6,740 bases of DNA from Candidatus Dojkabacteria bacterium (lineage in GTDB: Bacteria > Patescibacteriota > Dojkabacteria > GCA-002793355): contig JALVLD010000188.1 in assembly GCA_027033525.1 (NCBI GenBank), forward strand, positions 1-6,740. Direction: 5' to 3'. Numbering within the stretch: position 1 is the stretch's first letter; each line of letters opens with the position of its first letter. Below are positions 1 through 6,705 of this stretch, piece by piece. Under the pieces are notes generated by a model that worked only from the letters and a program-made list of their open reading frames with translations, was not told the DNA's origin and did no database searches. The translations under genes and the position numbers were made by a program.

Positions 1-1177
1 GCTCTTGATCGACTGGTTGGCCTTTTTCCATTATTTGATTCCAAAGTTTCATAAATTGCTCTGCTTGTTGTTTTGCCCATTGGCTAGGAGATTCTTTTCC
101 CGTAAGTGGTCCTATTGCTTGTAGGATTTGCTCTATTTCCTGCGTGTTTGGAGGTTTTGCGTTTTCTGGGGTAAGGCGTTGTTGCCAGAAACTGGTTAAA
201 GGTATTCTAGCTTTTCTTAAGTTTTCAAGAATTTGGTCGGGAGAAATTGCTTTACTTTCAAAAGTTCCTACGTTGGCATCTGCCAGATCGTTCCCCTCTC
301 TAAAGTCTAACTCCATTATTGCAATGCTTTGATCGTCTTTTTTCTCAGGCGGATAAGAGTCCCAAATTCGGTTTGATATTTCGAGCAAAGTATTGGTTAA
401 CATTGCTGTTGATAATCTATTTTCTTTATGTAGCCATTGAACGATTCGTAATAATTTCTCCGGATATATTTTTTTAATACCACGTTGTGTTCTAATACCA
501 TCTGAGGCAATTATTACAAAGGCACGTTGAATTTCGGGAGAAAATCGGTGGATAGCGGTGTTGACTGGTGGTTTTTGGTCTCCAAAAGCATGTCTCAATA
601 CGTCTTGCTCGTGCATCATTCTTTGCCGAAGTTTTTCTCCTGGGTCGTAGATGCTTATTCCTCCCAGAGAATCTATTTCTATTACAAGTGCTTGAGAATC
701 CCCTATGCCCGCAAAATGTACCTCCCGCTTATTAGGGACATATTGTGCAGCAACTAGTGTGGCTTGTCCTATTTCAGTGTGCGAAGTGAACTGCGGATAA
801 AGTTTTCTACTTACTTGTTTTACAAGAGCGTCAGTTAAAGGCTTTTTTGTGGCTACATTTACAATCCTTTGGGCTCCTTCCCGTGCTAGACCTGCGGAAA
901 TATTTGCTATTTGTGGATTTTGTGAGACTACGGAGATACCGTCAGCTACTGCCATTGTAGGGTAGCCGCCCGTCGTTTTGACTGTTTCCATATTACTAGC
1001 TACATAGTCTTGGCCATGAACATGGCGAGAATCGTCGATGTTTCCTTGTACGGCAATTATTCCAACGCGTATTGTAGTACCATCTGGATATCTGGTGCCA
1101 TTTTCCGCATAATCAATATTTGGATTTACGAACTTAGTTTCTGATTGGGGTGTTGGGCGTGTTTCTGGCGGTGTCAT
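1..1177 (-). CDS. PP2C-family (PPM) serine/threonine protein phosphatase, 3'-truncated by the window edge
   Basis: The frame is open for 392 codons from the ATG at 1177 and runs off the left edge. An in-frame TAA two codons upstream rules out an earlier start. The translation shows the ordered PP2C motifs: RHVHGQDYVAS (residues 51-61, first metal Asp at 57), VADGIS (77-82, Asp79), a GQATLVAAQ helix (137-145), FAGIGDSQALV (155-165), LRHAFGD (194-200), VIIASDGI (221-228, Asp226) and KKDDQSIAIM (279-288, Asp281/282). The family removes phosphate from Ser/Thr using two metal ions held by these aspartates; this protein has no signal peptide or membrane segment, so it is probably cytoplasmic. The glycine pair usual after VADG is replaced by ISV. 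Residues 1-35 are Pro/Thr-rich and look disordered. About 100 residues after the PP2C domain (290-392) are Gln/Lys-rich and match nothing I recognise. The family call is firm; substrate and activity are unknown. Confidence 0.85.
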   Translation of the reverse strand, partial: MTPPETRPTPQSETKFVNPNIDYAENGTRYPDGTTIRVGIIAVQGNIDDSRHVHGQDYVASNMETVKTTGGYPTMAVADGISVVSQNPQIANISAGLAREGAQRIVNVATKKPLTDALVKQVSRKLYPQFTSHTEIGQATLVAAQYVPNKREVHFAGIGDSQALVIEIDSLGGISIYDPGEKLRQRMMHEQDVLRHAFGDQKPPVNTAIHRFSPEIQRAFVIIASDGIRTQRGIKKIYPEKLLRIVQWLHKENRLSTAMLTNTLLEISNRIWDSYPPEKKDDQSIAIMELDFREGNDLADANVGTFESKAISPDQILENLRKARIPLTSFWQQRLTPENAKPPNTQEIEQILQAIGPLTGKESPSQWAKQQAEQFMKLWNQIMEKGQPVDQE

Positions 1178-1183
1178 ACCTTA

Positions 1184-1189
1184 ATTATA
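1184..1189 (-). promoter_or_regulatory. -10 box for the PP2C gene, placed for a leaderless transcript
   Basis: A perfect TATAAT on the minus strand is followed by TAAGGT and then the ATG at 1177, a 6-base gap. With the usual -10 to start-site distance, transcription would begin at or next to the A of the ATG. There is no good -35: the hexamer at 17 bp spacing is ATGTGA. The AAGG just before the ATG is too close to act as a ribosome binding site. Confidence 0.5.
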
Positions 1190-1202
1190 TAAGATAATCT
1201 CT

Positions 1203-1220
1203 TTACTCACATTACTCACA
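1203..1220 (-). repeat. Perfect tandem repeat of a 9-mer upstream of the PP2C gene
   Basis: The minus strand reads TGTGAGTAA twice with no gap. The pair ends 13 bp upstream of the TATAAT of the PP2C gene, so it covers the place where a -35 element would sit. A regulator binding site is a reasonable inference because the -35 itself is poor, but two short copies can also arise by replication slippage. Confidence 0.5.
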
Positions 1221-1226
1221 AGTTTA

Positions 1227-1760
1227 CTACTTAACAATCTCTCCTGTTTGTGCATTTATATGCAAGAAAGTAAGACCTCCTGTTTTGTTTTTACATGTAA
1301 CTCGCCAATAAGTGATTTTGTTTTTATTATCAAATTTTAGTGAATATTGAAAATCTTGTTCAGTTGAATCTTGGCATTTTTGTTTAACAATTTTTGCAAT
1401 TTCAGTAAGTGGCTTTAAATTTTGCCAATTTAGTTTGGGTTTAGCATAATATTTTTCTTCTTGCCAAAATTTGGGTTGATTTCTATAAGTAAAACTTACT
1501 CCTTTTTTAGCTTTTGGGCAAGCGAAAAATAAATACCACTTTTTATTGTCAACTAGCTTGCCATTAGAATCTACCGTCCCAAAAAAGCGGGTTAAATAAC
1601 AATCTCTTCCATATTTTTGTCGGGCTTGTTTTATAGTTTGTTTTACAATGTTGGTAATGCTTGTTTTGCGTGGGCCAGCTTTTGAGATAAATAGCAAGGT
1701 TACTATTAAAATAACGCCTACTATTGCAGAGGCGAAAATAAATTTTTGGGAACTGTTCAT
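1227..1760 (-). CDS. Membrane-anchored protein with two PepSY-like repeats and paired cysteines
   Basis: The protein has 177 residues. Residues 7-26 form one hydrophobic segment (FIFASAIVGVILIVTLLFIS) preceded by a single Lys and followed by KAGPRK, so it is probably an N-terminal anchor or uncleaved signal with the rest outside the membrane. The remainder reads as two similar units, about 35-95 and 115-177. Each has a Lys/Gln-rich helix, a Cys, a charged turn (DNKKW or NKITYW), a strand, and a second Cys. Cysteines lie at 54/81 and 129/156, both pairs exactly 27 apart. The tail WRVTCKNKTGGLTFLHINAQ followed by TGEIVK resembles the end of PepSY domains, which in other bacteria occur in extracytoplasmic peptidase inhibitors and lipoproteins. 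The PepSY assignment is from pattern only. The gene has its own strong promoter and ends in TAG, 47 bp from the PP2C start. Confidence 0.7.
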   Translation of the reverse strand: MNSSQKFIFASAIVGVILIVTLLFISKAGPRKTSITNIVKQTIKQARQKYGRDCYLTRFFGTVDSNGKLVDNKKWYLFFACPKAKKGVSFTYRNQPKFWQEEKYYAKPKLNWQNLKPLTEIAKIVKQKCQDSTEQDFQYSLKFDNKNKITYWRVTCKNKTGGLTFLHINAQTGEIVK

Positions 1761-1766
1761 TAGTAG

Positions 1767-1795
1767 GTTATATTTGTTTTTGGTGAATTTGTCAA
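1767..1795 (-). promoter_or_regulatory. Near-consensus sigma-70 promoter of the PepSY-like gene, leaderless placement
   Basis: On the minus strand TTGACA (1790-1795) is separated by exactly 17 bp from TATAAC (1767-1772). CTACTA follows and then the ATG at 1760, so the expected transcription start coincides with the start codon. This is the best promoter in the window: -35 6/6, -10 5/6, ideal spacer. Confidence 0.75.
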
Positions 1796-1840
1796 CTGTA
1801 TGTATAGGGTTTAAATCTTTTGATTTTGTAAGTTGCTGTT

Positions 1841-1864
1841 TTATGTATTGCTTTATGTATTGCT
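1841..1864. repeat. Perfect 12-bp tandem duplication
   Basis: On the minus strand AGCAATACATAA occurs twice in direct succession. The block begins immediately after the ancestral TAG of the glmS relic (1865-1867). It looks like a slippage duplication in non-coding DNA and shows no symmetry that would suggest a protein site. Confidence 0.6.
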
Positions 1865-2135
1865 CTACTCTACTGTTATATTTTGGCTAAATTACGTGGT
1901 TTATTTATATTTAAATTTTTAAGTTCTGCAACGTATAAAGCTAAAAGTTGCAAAGGAATAATACTTAAAGATTGGTTCTATCAATAGCAATAAAGAAGTT
2001 TGACTTCCTGCCTAAATGAAGCATGATTTTGTAATTTTTTATCTTTCGAGCTAACTCTTTTATTGGTTTAGCATTGTTAAGTATCATATCTATTAAACTC
2101 GGGAACTGTTTTAGTGTATTTAAATATTTTAGTAT
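1865..2135 (-). pseudogene. glmS: Relic of the 3' end of glmS (glutamine-fructose-6-phosphate aminotransferase)
   Basis: Two pieces of the GlmS isomerase domain survive on the minus strand in different frames. Piece one, 2135 to about 1971, reads LKQFPSLIDMIL, then KELARKIKNYKIMLHLGRKS, then NFFIAIDRTN before a TAA at 1965-1967. It corresponds to the segment around the GRG...ALEGALKLKE motif. Piece two, from about 1977, reads SLSIIPLQLLALYVAELKN, then LNINKPRNLAK, matching the conserved PLQLLAY...DVDQPRNLAK end. Against the E. coli enzyme as I remember it, some 90 residues between them, including the catalytic Glu/His region, are missing. After PRNLAK the Ser codon is reduced to two bases (1880-1881). 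Reading past that loss gives ITVE and TAG (1865), the canonical end. GlmS makes glucosamine-6-phosphate for cell-wall sugars; this copy cannot. The N-terminal two-thirds is absent. Confidence 0.85.
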
Positions 2136-2169
2136 TTATTGCAATCAATGTTATATAAGGTGAAAATAG

Positions 2170-2203
2170 AAAAAAATTAGATATAGGCCAGCAAATTGCC
2201 TAT
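2170..2203 (-). terminator. Probable Rho-independent terminator of nusA
   Basis: On the minus strand ATAGGC (2198-2203) and GCCTAT (2183-2188) form a perfect 6-bp stem with a 9-base loop. The sequence continues ATCTAA and then seven Ts (2170-2176). The stem overlaps the nusA TAG stop. The six bases between stem and T-run are more than ideal, so efficiency is uncertain. Confidence 0.55.
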
Positions 2204-3234
2204 TCTTTCCTTTTTACTGTAACTACTTCAATGTCGTTAACGCCTGTAAGTTCCTTAGCGAGTTGTACATTGCTACCATCTTTGCCTAAAGCAATTGGCA
2301 TTTGCTCTTCTTCAACATATACTTTTGCTTGATTTTTCTTGCTATCGTACTCTACTTTTTGAACTGTTGCAGGTGCCATGGCTTTTGCTATAAAAGTTTC
2401 TAAATCCAATTCCCATGGAATGATTTCTACTTTTTCTTCACCAATTTCATCCATTATGGCTGCTATTCTACTGCCTTTCGGACCAATGCATGTGCCTACT
2501 GGGTCTATTGTGGTATCATTTGATGCCACAGCGACCTTTGTACGAATTCCTGGGATACGGGCTATAGCTTTTATTTCTACTTGCTCGTTGGCAATCTCAG
2601 GAATTTCTATTTCAAATAAGCCACGAATAAATCCTTTATCTTTGCGAGAAAGTATAACGTGTCTGTTGTATTCTTCGTTAATAATATCCTTTACTAAGAA
2701 TTTGTATCGTTTGCCAATCTCATAAAACTCATTTGGGATTTGTTCTTCTGCTGGGAAGTCCGCAGTACCATTTTCTAGCTCTACCAAAATTTTGTCTCTA
2801 AATACGCGTTGAATTTTACCGCTAACAATCTTATTAAGCTTGTCTACGTAGGAATCTACAAATGCCTTAAGTTCAGCATCACGAATTTTTCTATTAATAA
2901 CATATTTGGCAGTTTGTGCAGCAATGCGGCCCAAAGCTCCAATTGGAATTTCTATTTCCAGATCGTCGCCAAGTTTTACATCTGGGCTATAGTTTTTAGC
3001 TTCAGCCAAAGATATTTCAGTATCTTTATTTTTTACCTTTTTAACTACTTTTTTTGCAAGATATAAGTGAACTTCGCCAGCCTTAGAGTCAATTTCAGCA
3101 TGAATATCCGCATCAGGGTGGGATTTTTTGTATGCTTCTTCTAGTGCAACACGAAGTGCCTCGAATACCACTTCTGGATCTATTCCTTTATCTAAACAAA
3201 TTTGATTTATTGCATCTATCAAGTTCGATGGCAT
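2200..3234 (-). CDS. nusA: Transcription termination/antitermination factor NusA
   Basis: NusA binds RNA polymerase and nascent RNA and controls pausing, termination and antitermination. With the ATG at 3234 the protein has 344 residues: an N-terminal polymerase-binding domain (about 1-130, with GRIAAQTAKYVI at 102-113), an S1 domain (about 135-200), KH1 (RIPGIRTKVAV at 226-236, DPVGTCIGPKGSRI at 244-257, GPKG loop 251-254) and KH2 (ALGKDGSNVQLA, GKDG loop 317-320). It ends right after KH2, the common short form without the acidic repeats of E. coli. The frame can also start at a TTG at 3249 (five more residues). I prefer the ATG because MPSNLIDAINQICLDKGID lines up with the usual NusA N-terminus. 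The usual rimP/ylxR/infB partners are not adjacent: a divergent gene lies upstream and a glmS relic downstream. Stop codon TAG. Confidence 0.95.
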   Translation of the reverse strand: MPSNLIDAINQICLDKGIDPEVVFEALRVALEEAYKKSHPDADIHAEIDSKAGEVHLYLAKKVVKKVKNKDTEISLAEAKNYSPDVKLGDDLEIEIPIGALGRIAAQTAKYVINRKIRDAELKAFVDSYVDKLNKIVSGKIQRVFRDKILVELENGTADFPAEEQIPNEFYEIGKRYKFLVKDIINEEYNRHVILSRKDKGFIRGLFEIEIPEIANEQVEIKAIARIPGIRTKVAVASNDTTIDPVGTCIGPKGSRIAAIMDEIGEEKVEIIPWELDLETFIAKAMAPATVQKVEYDSKKNQAKVYVEEEQMPIALGKDGSNVQLAKELTGVNDIEVVTVKRKE

Positions 3235-3263
3235 AAGCAAGGTCTTCAAGTTATTAACTGCTT

Positions 3264-3293
3264 ATTATAACAAAATTTGTAAATATGTGTAAA
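3264..3293 (-). promoter_or_regulatory. nusA promoter
   Basis: On the minus strand TTTACA (3288-3293, 5/6 to the -35 consensus) lies 18 bp from a perfect TATAAT (3264-3269). The predicted start near 3257 leaves a leader of about 8 bases to the TTG or 23 bases to the ATG, so nusA is the one gene here that does not fit the leaderless pattern. GAAG, 10 bases before the ATG, is the only weak ribosome-site candidate. Confidence 0.65.
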
Positions 3294-3295
3294 AT
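3267..3295 (+). promoter_or_regulatory. Promoter of the 765-aa gene, interlocked with the nusA promoter
   Basis: On the plus strand TAAAAT (3290-3295) is followed by AAAGTA and then the ATG at 3302, again a 6-base gap. ATAACA at 3267-3272 (4/6) is the -35 candidate with a 17-bp spacer. Its -10 overlaps the nusA -35 and its -35 overlaps the nusA -10, so polymerase could not occupy both at once. Confidence 0.5.
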
Positions 3296-3301
3296 AAAGT
3301 A

Positions 3302-5599
3302 ATGGCAGATAGATTTCGGGGCAAAAAGGGGGTTGGTATTCCATATAAAGTTGCACCGTTAGATATTACGCGGGAAGAGTCTTTAGAAACAGAAGAAGCG
3401 GGAGTACAGTCAGGTTTAGGTGGGGCGCCGTTGCCTATGGAGGAGTTTTTCCCCAATTATTTAAGGGCGTTGTATCGTGGTTTTGGGAGTTGGGTTCATA
3501 AAGATTTGCAAGAAGGTGGCGGAGGCAGTAGATGGTCTGAGTTGAATACTCGTCTGCTCTCACGGCCCTTGTATACGCTACGGGAATCTGTAGTTACTGG
3601 AGCGGGTGGACGAATTAGACTACTGGCTAACTTTATTTTGCGCGAAAAAAATGCCTTGCCGCAGTGGAAAATTAATATGGGGGAATTGAGAGAAAGCGCT
3701 AGGCCGGAGGATGGCGAATGGACTGGACATAAAAAGCCTGTAACAGGTCGCTTGTTAGCATTTGAGGTCCACAGGGGGATGTTCGAAGAGGATTTGCTTG
3801 CTAGGCTGGGGACATCAAAATATCTGGGTGCAGCATTCACTTTGCTAGGTGAGCAGACTCTTCGATATTTGAATGAGAAAGCAATAGGTAGGTTCTTAAA
3901 TCTTTCGGAGGAGGAGTGGAGTCATCAGGAGTTATTAACGTTTGGAAGGGCTTTACGTGGATATTTTTTAGCTGTCCATAATCAGGCATTTGATGATATT
4001 AAAATATATCAAAAAAAATTATTTGAGGATTCAGATTTTGTTCGTAAGACACTAATTTTGTTAAAAAGGGTTCAGGAAGTGGAGCGAGGAGAGGCCAGGA
4101 TCCCTTTAGATTTTTCTTTTTTGTGGAATCCTTTTCCCGGGCAAATCGCGGGCCCCATAGGTAATAAGGAGATTATAGAACCGGTGATATTTTTACTGCG
4201 TATGTTAGGGCGTTACGTGGTGTGGAGATATATTCAACAGTACACTAGTACTTTGACAAATGGTAAAAGGCGAATAGGGGGGCCTATAGTGTCAGGGCTA
4301 TCGTGGTCAGAGGACCTACTTAGATCTGCAACTAAGTTTTTACGTTTGGCAAGGAATTCTGTGATATGGGGAATTGCTGCATGGGCTAATCAGGGAATTG
4401 TGGATAGCCCTCGTATCTTTGTATCTGAAGCATTTTTTAGCACAGCACTTAAGAAGGAAGAACTGGAAAAAAGTAAAAGGCTTTTTGAAGAGATGGTGGA
4501 GCAACTAAGGGGCGGTGGATATACGGTTTTGGATCCAAATGGAACTGTATTGTGGAGGAACTCGGATGAGTGGTGGAGTATATATCTTAGGGCTTTAACT
4601 CCAAAACAGCACCCTGATGAAGTGCAGAAGGCAAACAAGCTTTTAGAGCGAGACTATAGGATTGCTCTATTAGCCTTGCTCGGGGTTGTTAAATTAGAAT
4701 TTGGGCTAATACGGATACAACAGAAAACACAGAATGTGTGGGAGCAGAGAATAGAAGCGTTAAGAGGTCATTTGGCTAGTTTAGTTCCTTATGTTGCAAG
4801 TAGTGTTGGGTTTGAGGTGATAAAAGAAGGTGAGCCAGTACCTCAAATCGGTGATTCTTCTTATTGGGCTTTTAGAACTAGGCCTGATGCTATATTGTAT
4901 CCCCAGTGGTTTGGAGAATTAGATGAAGACAGTAAGAAAGCGAATTCCGTTGCTCCTGGCGCAGCTACGATTAGGACGTCTCATATCACAGGAGACCAAA
5001 GCTTGTTAAGGTCAGTTGTGGCAATAAAAAGCAGTGAAGAACACGGTGGGGAAGCATCTGTTGGGGGGGCGGGGATGGTACGGTTTGTGCCTAAAGAGGG
5101 GTGGTTGAAATATTTGGCAGCTCATATAAAAAAAGTGCCTGATATAGTGCTTAAAAATGGTAAACCGGGCCCTTTAGAAATAATTATTGATGAGTACAAA
5201 GTACGCATGAATGGGGAGAATGGACGTGTTAAAGATTTTGTTCGTTTGCAACATAGACGGCTTTTTTTGTTAGTTTTGACATTGTATTCTATGGATAGGA
5301 AGCCAAGGGAAGACTTTAATGCCTGGTTAAAGCGTGAAGATAACATTTTGAGGCAACTTGATAAGGTCGGTTTTAGGTTCAAACTGAGATTATTATTAGT
5401 AGATATGGGATATAATCCTAAGCGTGCAACGGGGATGATACAAAATATATTACATACATTTAGTTATTCAGCGGGTGAGTTAGTGAGTTTGTCTCAAAAA
5501 GTTGCTAAAGAATTAGCAACCGAGATAATTCCTACTAAAATACGCGAACAGAAGCTATTAGAATCGTCTGAGCAAAAAGATACTACAGATGGTCAATAG
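3302..5599 (+). CDS. Large uncharacterised protein, cysteine-free and tryptophan-rich
   Basis: I do not recognise this 765-residue protein. The ATG at 3302 sits 6 bases after a -10 box. No signal peptide or convincing membrane segment is visible; the most hydrophobic stretches (294-308, 454-469, 652-662) are short and broken by charges, so it is probably cytoplasmic or peripheral. The sequence is mostly helix-like and rich in Arg, Lys and Glu, with a strongly charged helix at 384-402 ahead of a GGG turn. I see no cysteine anywhere and about 18 tryptophans (including WW at 424-425). The first 45 residues and the last 20 (polar, SSEQKDTTDGQ end) look disordered. Gly-rich turns occur at 72-75, 582-591 (HGGEASVGGA) and 617-624. 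No P-loop, zinc motif, protease or nuclease signature stands out. The long uninterrupted frame and its own start signal make it a real gene. Stop codon TAG, 11 bp from the convergent dnaJ end. Confidence 0.85.
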   Translation: MADRFRGKKGVGIPYKVAPLDITREESLETEEAGVQSGLGGAPLPMEEFFPNYLRALYRGFGSWVHKDLQEGGGGSRWSELNTRLLSRPLYTLRESVVTGAGGRIRLLANFILREKNALPQWKINMGELRESARPEDGEWTGHKKPVTGRLLAFEVHRGMFEEDLLARLGTSKYLGAAFTLLGEQTLRYLNEKAIGRFLNLSEEEWSHQELLTFGRALRGYFLAVHNQAFDDIKIYQKKLFEDSDFVRKTLILLKRVQEVERGEARIPLDFSFLWNPFPGQIAGPIGNKEIIEPVIFLLRMLGRYVVWRYIQQYTSTLTNGKRRIGGPIVSGLSWSEDLLRSATKFLRLARNSVIWGIAAWANQGIVDSPRIFVSEAFFSTALKKEELEKSKRLFEEMVEQLRGGGYTVLDPNGTVLWRNSDEWWSIYLRALTPKQHPDEVQKANKLLERDYRIALLALLGVVKLEFGLIRIQQKTQNVWEQRIEALRGHLASLVPYVASSVGFEVIKEGEPVPQIGDSSYWAFRTRPDAILYPQWFGELDEDSKKANSVAPGAATIRTSHITGDQSLLRSVVAIKSSEEHGGEASVGGAGMVRFVPKEGWLKYLAAHIKKVPDIVLKNGKPGPLEIIIDEYKVRMNGENGRVKDFVRLQHRRLFLLVLTLYSMDRKPREDFNAWLKREDNILRQLDKVGFRFKLRLLLVDMGYNPKRATGMIQNILHTFSYSAGELVSLSQKVAKELATEIIPTKIREQKLLESSEQKDTTDGQ

Positions 5600-5610
5600 A
5601 CTTAGAGCAC

Positions 5611-6699
5611 TTAGTACATTTCTTTTAATTTCTCCCATAGCTCTTTTTCTGCTTTAGACAAACGTTTAGGAACTTGCAAGTTTACTTTTATAAATAAATC
5701 GCCTTTTTTATTACTGTTTAATTTGTATGCACCATAGCCTTTAATCCTAATTATTTGGCCGTGCTCTATTCCTTTTGGAATTTTTATTGTTAATGGTCCG
5801 TATGGTGTGTCTAGCGTATATTCCCCTCCTAGTACAGCAAGAGGGATAGGAATTTGTATTGTTGTGTATAAGTGTTCTAGGCGTCTGGTAAAACCAGCCG
5901 GGGGTGTAACATTTAGCCGTATATAGAGATCGCCAGCTGGACCATTGTGTGCTCCTATATTGCCACCTCCAGCAAATTTTAAAATTAGACCGTCGTATGC
6001 ACCTTTAGGTATTTTAATTTTCAGTTTAACTTTTTGAGGTATACGTCCTGTACCCTTGCAGGCGTTACACACTTTTTCGGGGATTTGGCCAGTTCCATTG
6101 CATTGTGGGCATGTGCTACTAAACACTATTTGTCCTAAAAACGAGCGCCCTATCCTATTTATCTGTCCAGTACCCCCGCAGGCCGGACACTTTTTAAGCT
6201 TCCCTGTAGCACTGCCTGTGCCTTTGCACTGATTGCATAAAGTATACCGCTTATATTCAATTTCGTACTGTCCTCCATTATTGGCAGTTTGGAAGTCTAA
6301 GTTAAGTTCCAATTTTATATCTTCGCCTTTTTGAATCTGTGAACCTGAGTGGTTATGTGGCTGTGTAAAGTTTTGTCCAAAAAAACTTTGGAAAAGGTCG
6401 CCGAAAAGGTCGCCAAAGTCCCCCATGTTAAATACTGTGCCAAAGTCGTTAAAATTGCCTGCTCCATTATAAAAGCCTTCTACTCCAGCTTCTCCGTAGG
6501 CGTCATATGCCTTGCGTTTTTCTGGATCAGATAGAACTTCGTATGCTTTTTGAATTTCTTTAAATTTTTTTTCTGCATCAGGCGATTTGTTCTTATCTGG
6601 ATGATACTTAGCTGCTAAACGTCTATAGGCTTTTTTTATTTCATCGTAACTTGCATTTTTATCTATTCCTAAAATTTTGTAGTAATCCTTTTGTTGCAT
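5611..6699 (-). CDS. dnaJ: Chaperone protein DnaJ (Hsp40), class A
   Basis: DnaJ stimulates the ATPase of DnaK and delivers unfolded substrates to it in the cytoplasm. The 362-residue protein has the full type I order. The J domain spans about 5-67, with HPD at 33-35, the residues that activate DnaK. A Gly/Phe-rich linker (about 70-125) contains [16 protein letters not shown]. Four zinc-binding CxxCxGxG repeats follow: CNQCKGTG (155-162), CPACGGTG (171-178), CPQCNGTG (197-204) and CNACKGTG (211-218). The C-terminal substrate-binding domains (about 225-345) include AGDLYIRL and [11 protein letters not shown]. Length is slightly below the usual 370-380. The start [11 protein letters not shown] fits the family. 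No grpE or dnaK lies on the 3' side; the 5' neighbour is outside the window. An extended -10 promoter stands directly in front; I see no CIRCE element in the 41 bases available. Stop codon TAA. Confidence 0.97.
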   Translation of the reverse strand: MQQKDYYKILGIDKNASYDEIKKAYRRLAAKYHPDKNKSPDAEKKFKEIQKAYEVLSDPEKRKAYDAYGEAGVEGFYNGAGNFNDFGTVFNMGDFGDLFGDLFQSFFGQNFTQPHNHSGSQIQKGEDIKLELNLDFQTANNGGQYEIEYKRYTLCNQCKGTGSATGKLKKCPACGGTGQINRIGRSFLGQIVFSSTCPQCNGTGQIPEKVCNACKGTGRIPQKVKLKIKIPKGAYDGLILKFAGGGNIGAHNGPAGDLYIRLNVTPPAGFTRRLEHLYTTIQIPIPLAVLGGEYTLDTPYGPLTIKIPKGIEHGQIIRIKGYGAYKLNSNKKGDLFIKVNLQVPKRLSKAEKELWEKLKEMY

Positions 6700-6705
6700 A
6701 GATAT

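Noticed and set aside
144..757. Plus-strand open frames opposite the PP2C gene
   Set aside because: They are antisense to a frame carrying all PP2C motifs, have low-complexity translations and no start signals.
1813..1826. AAATC-tttt-GATTT inverted repeat as a terminator or operator
   Set aside because: It is an all-AT-type 5-bp stem without a T-run, expected by chance in this composition.
1648..1890. Plus-strand 80-codon frame across the PepSY-like promoter and glmS relic
   Set aside because: It runs antisense to the start of the PepSY-like gene and through the decayed DNA and tandem repeat; the translation resembles nothing.
1796..2169. Non-coding RNA or riboswitch in the nusA downstream gap
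   Set aside because: Most of the gap is explained by the glmS relic and a tandem duplication, and no conserved RNA fold is apparent.
2378..3066. Plus-strand frames opposite nusA
   Set aside because: They are shadows of a confidently assigned gene.
3265..3456. Minus-strand 63-codon frame opposite the start of the 765-aa gene
   Set aside because: It overlaps the divergent promoter region and the N-terminus of a long real frame, with no start signal.
5605..5646. AGAGC ... GCTCT followed by Ts as a terminator for the 765-aa gene
   Set aside because: The stem is only 5 bp with a loop of about 30 bases and lies inside dnaJ coding sequence; too weak to call.
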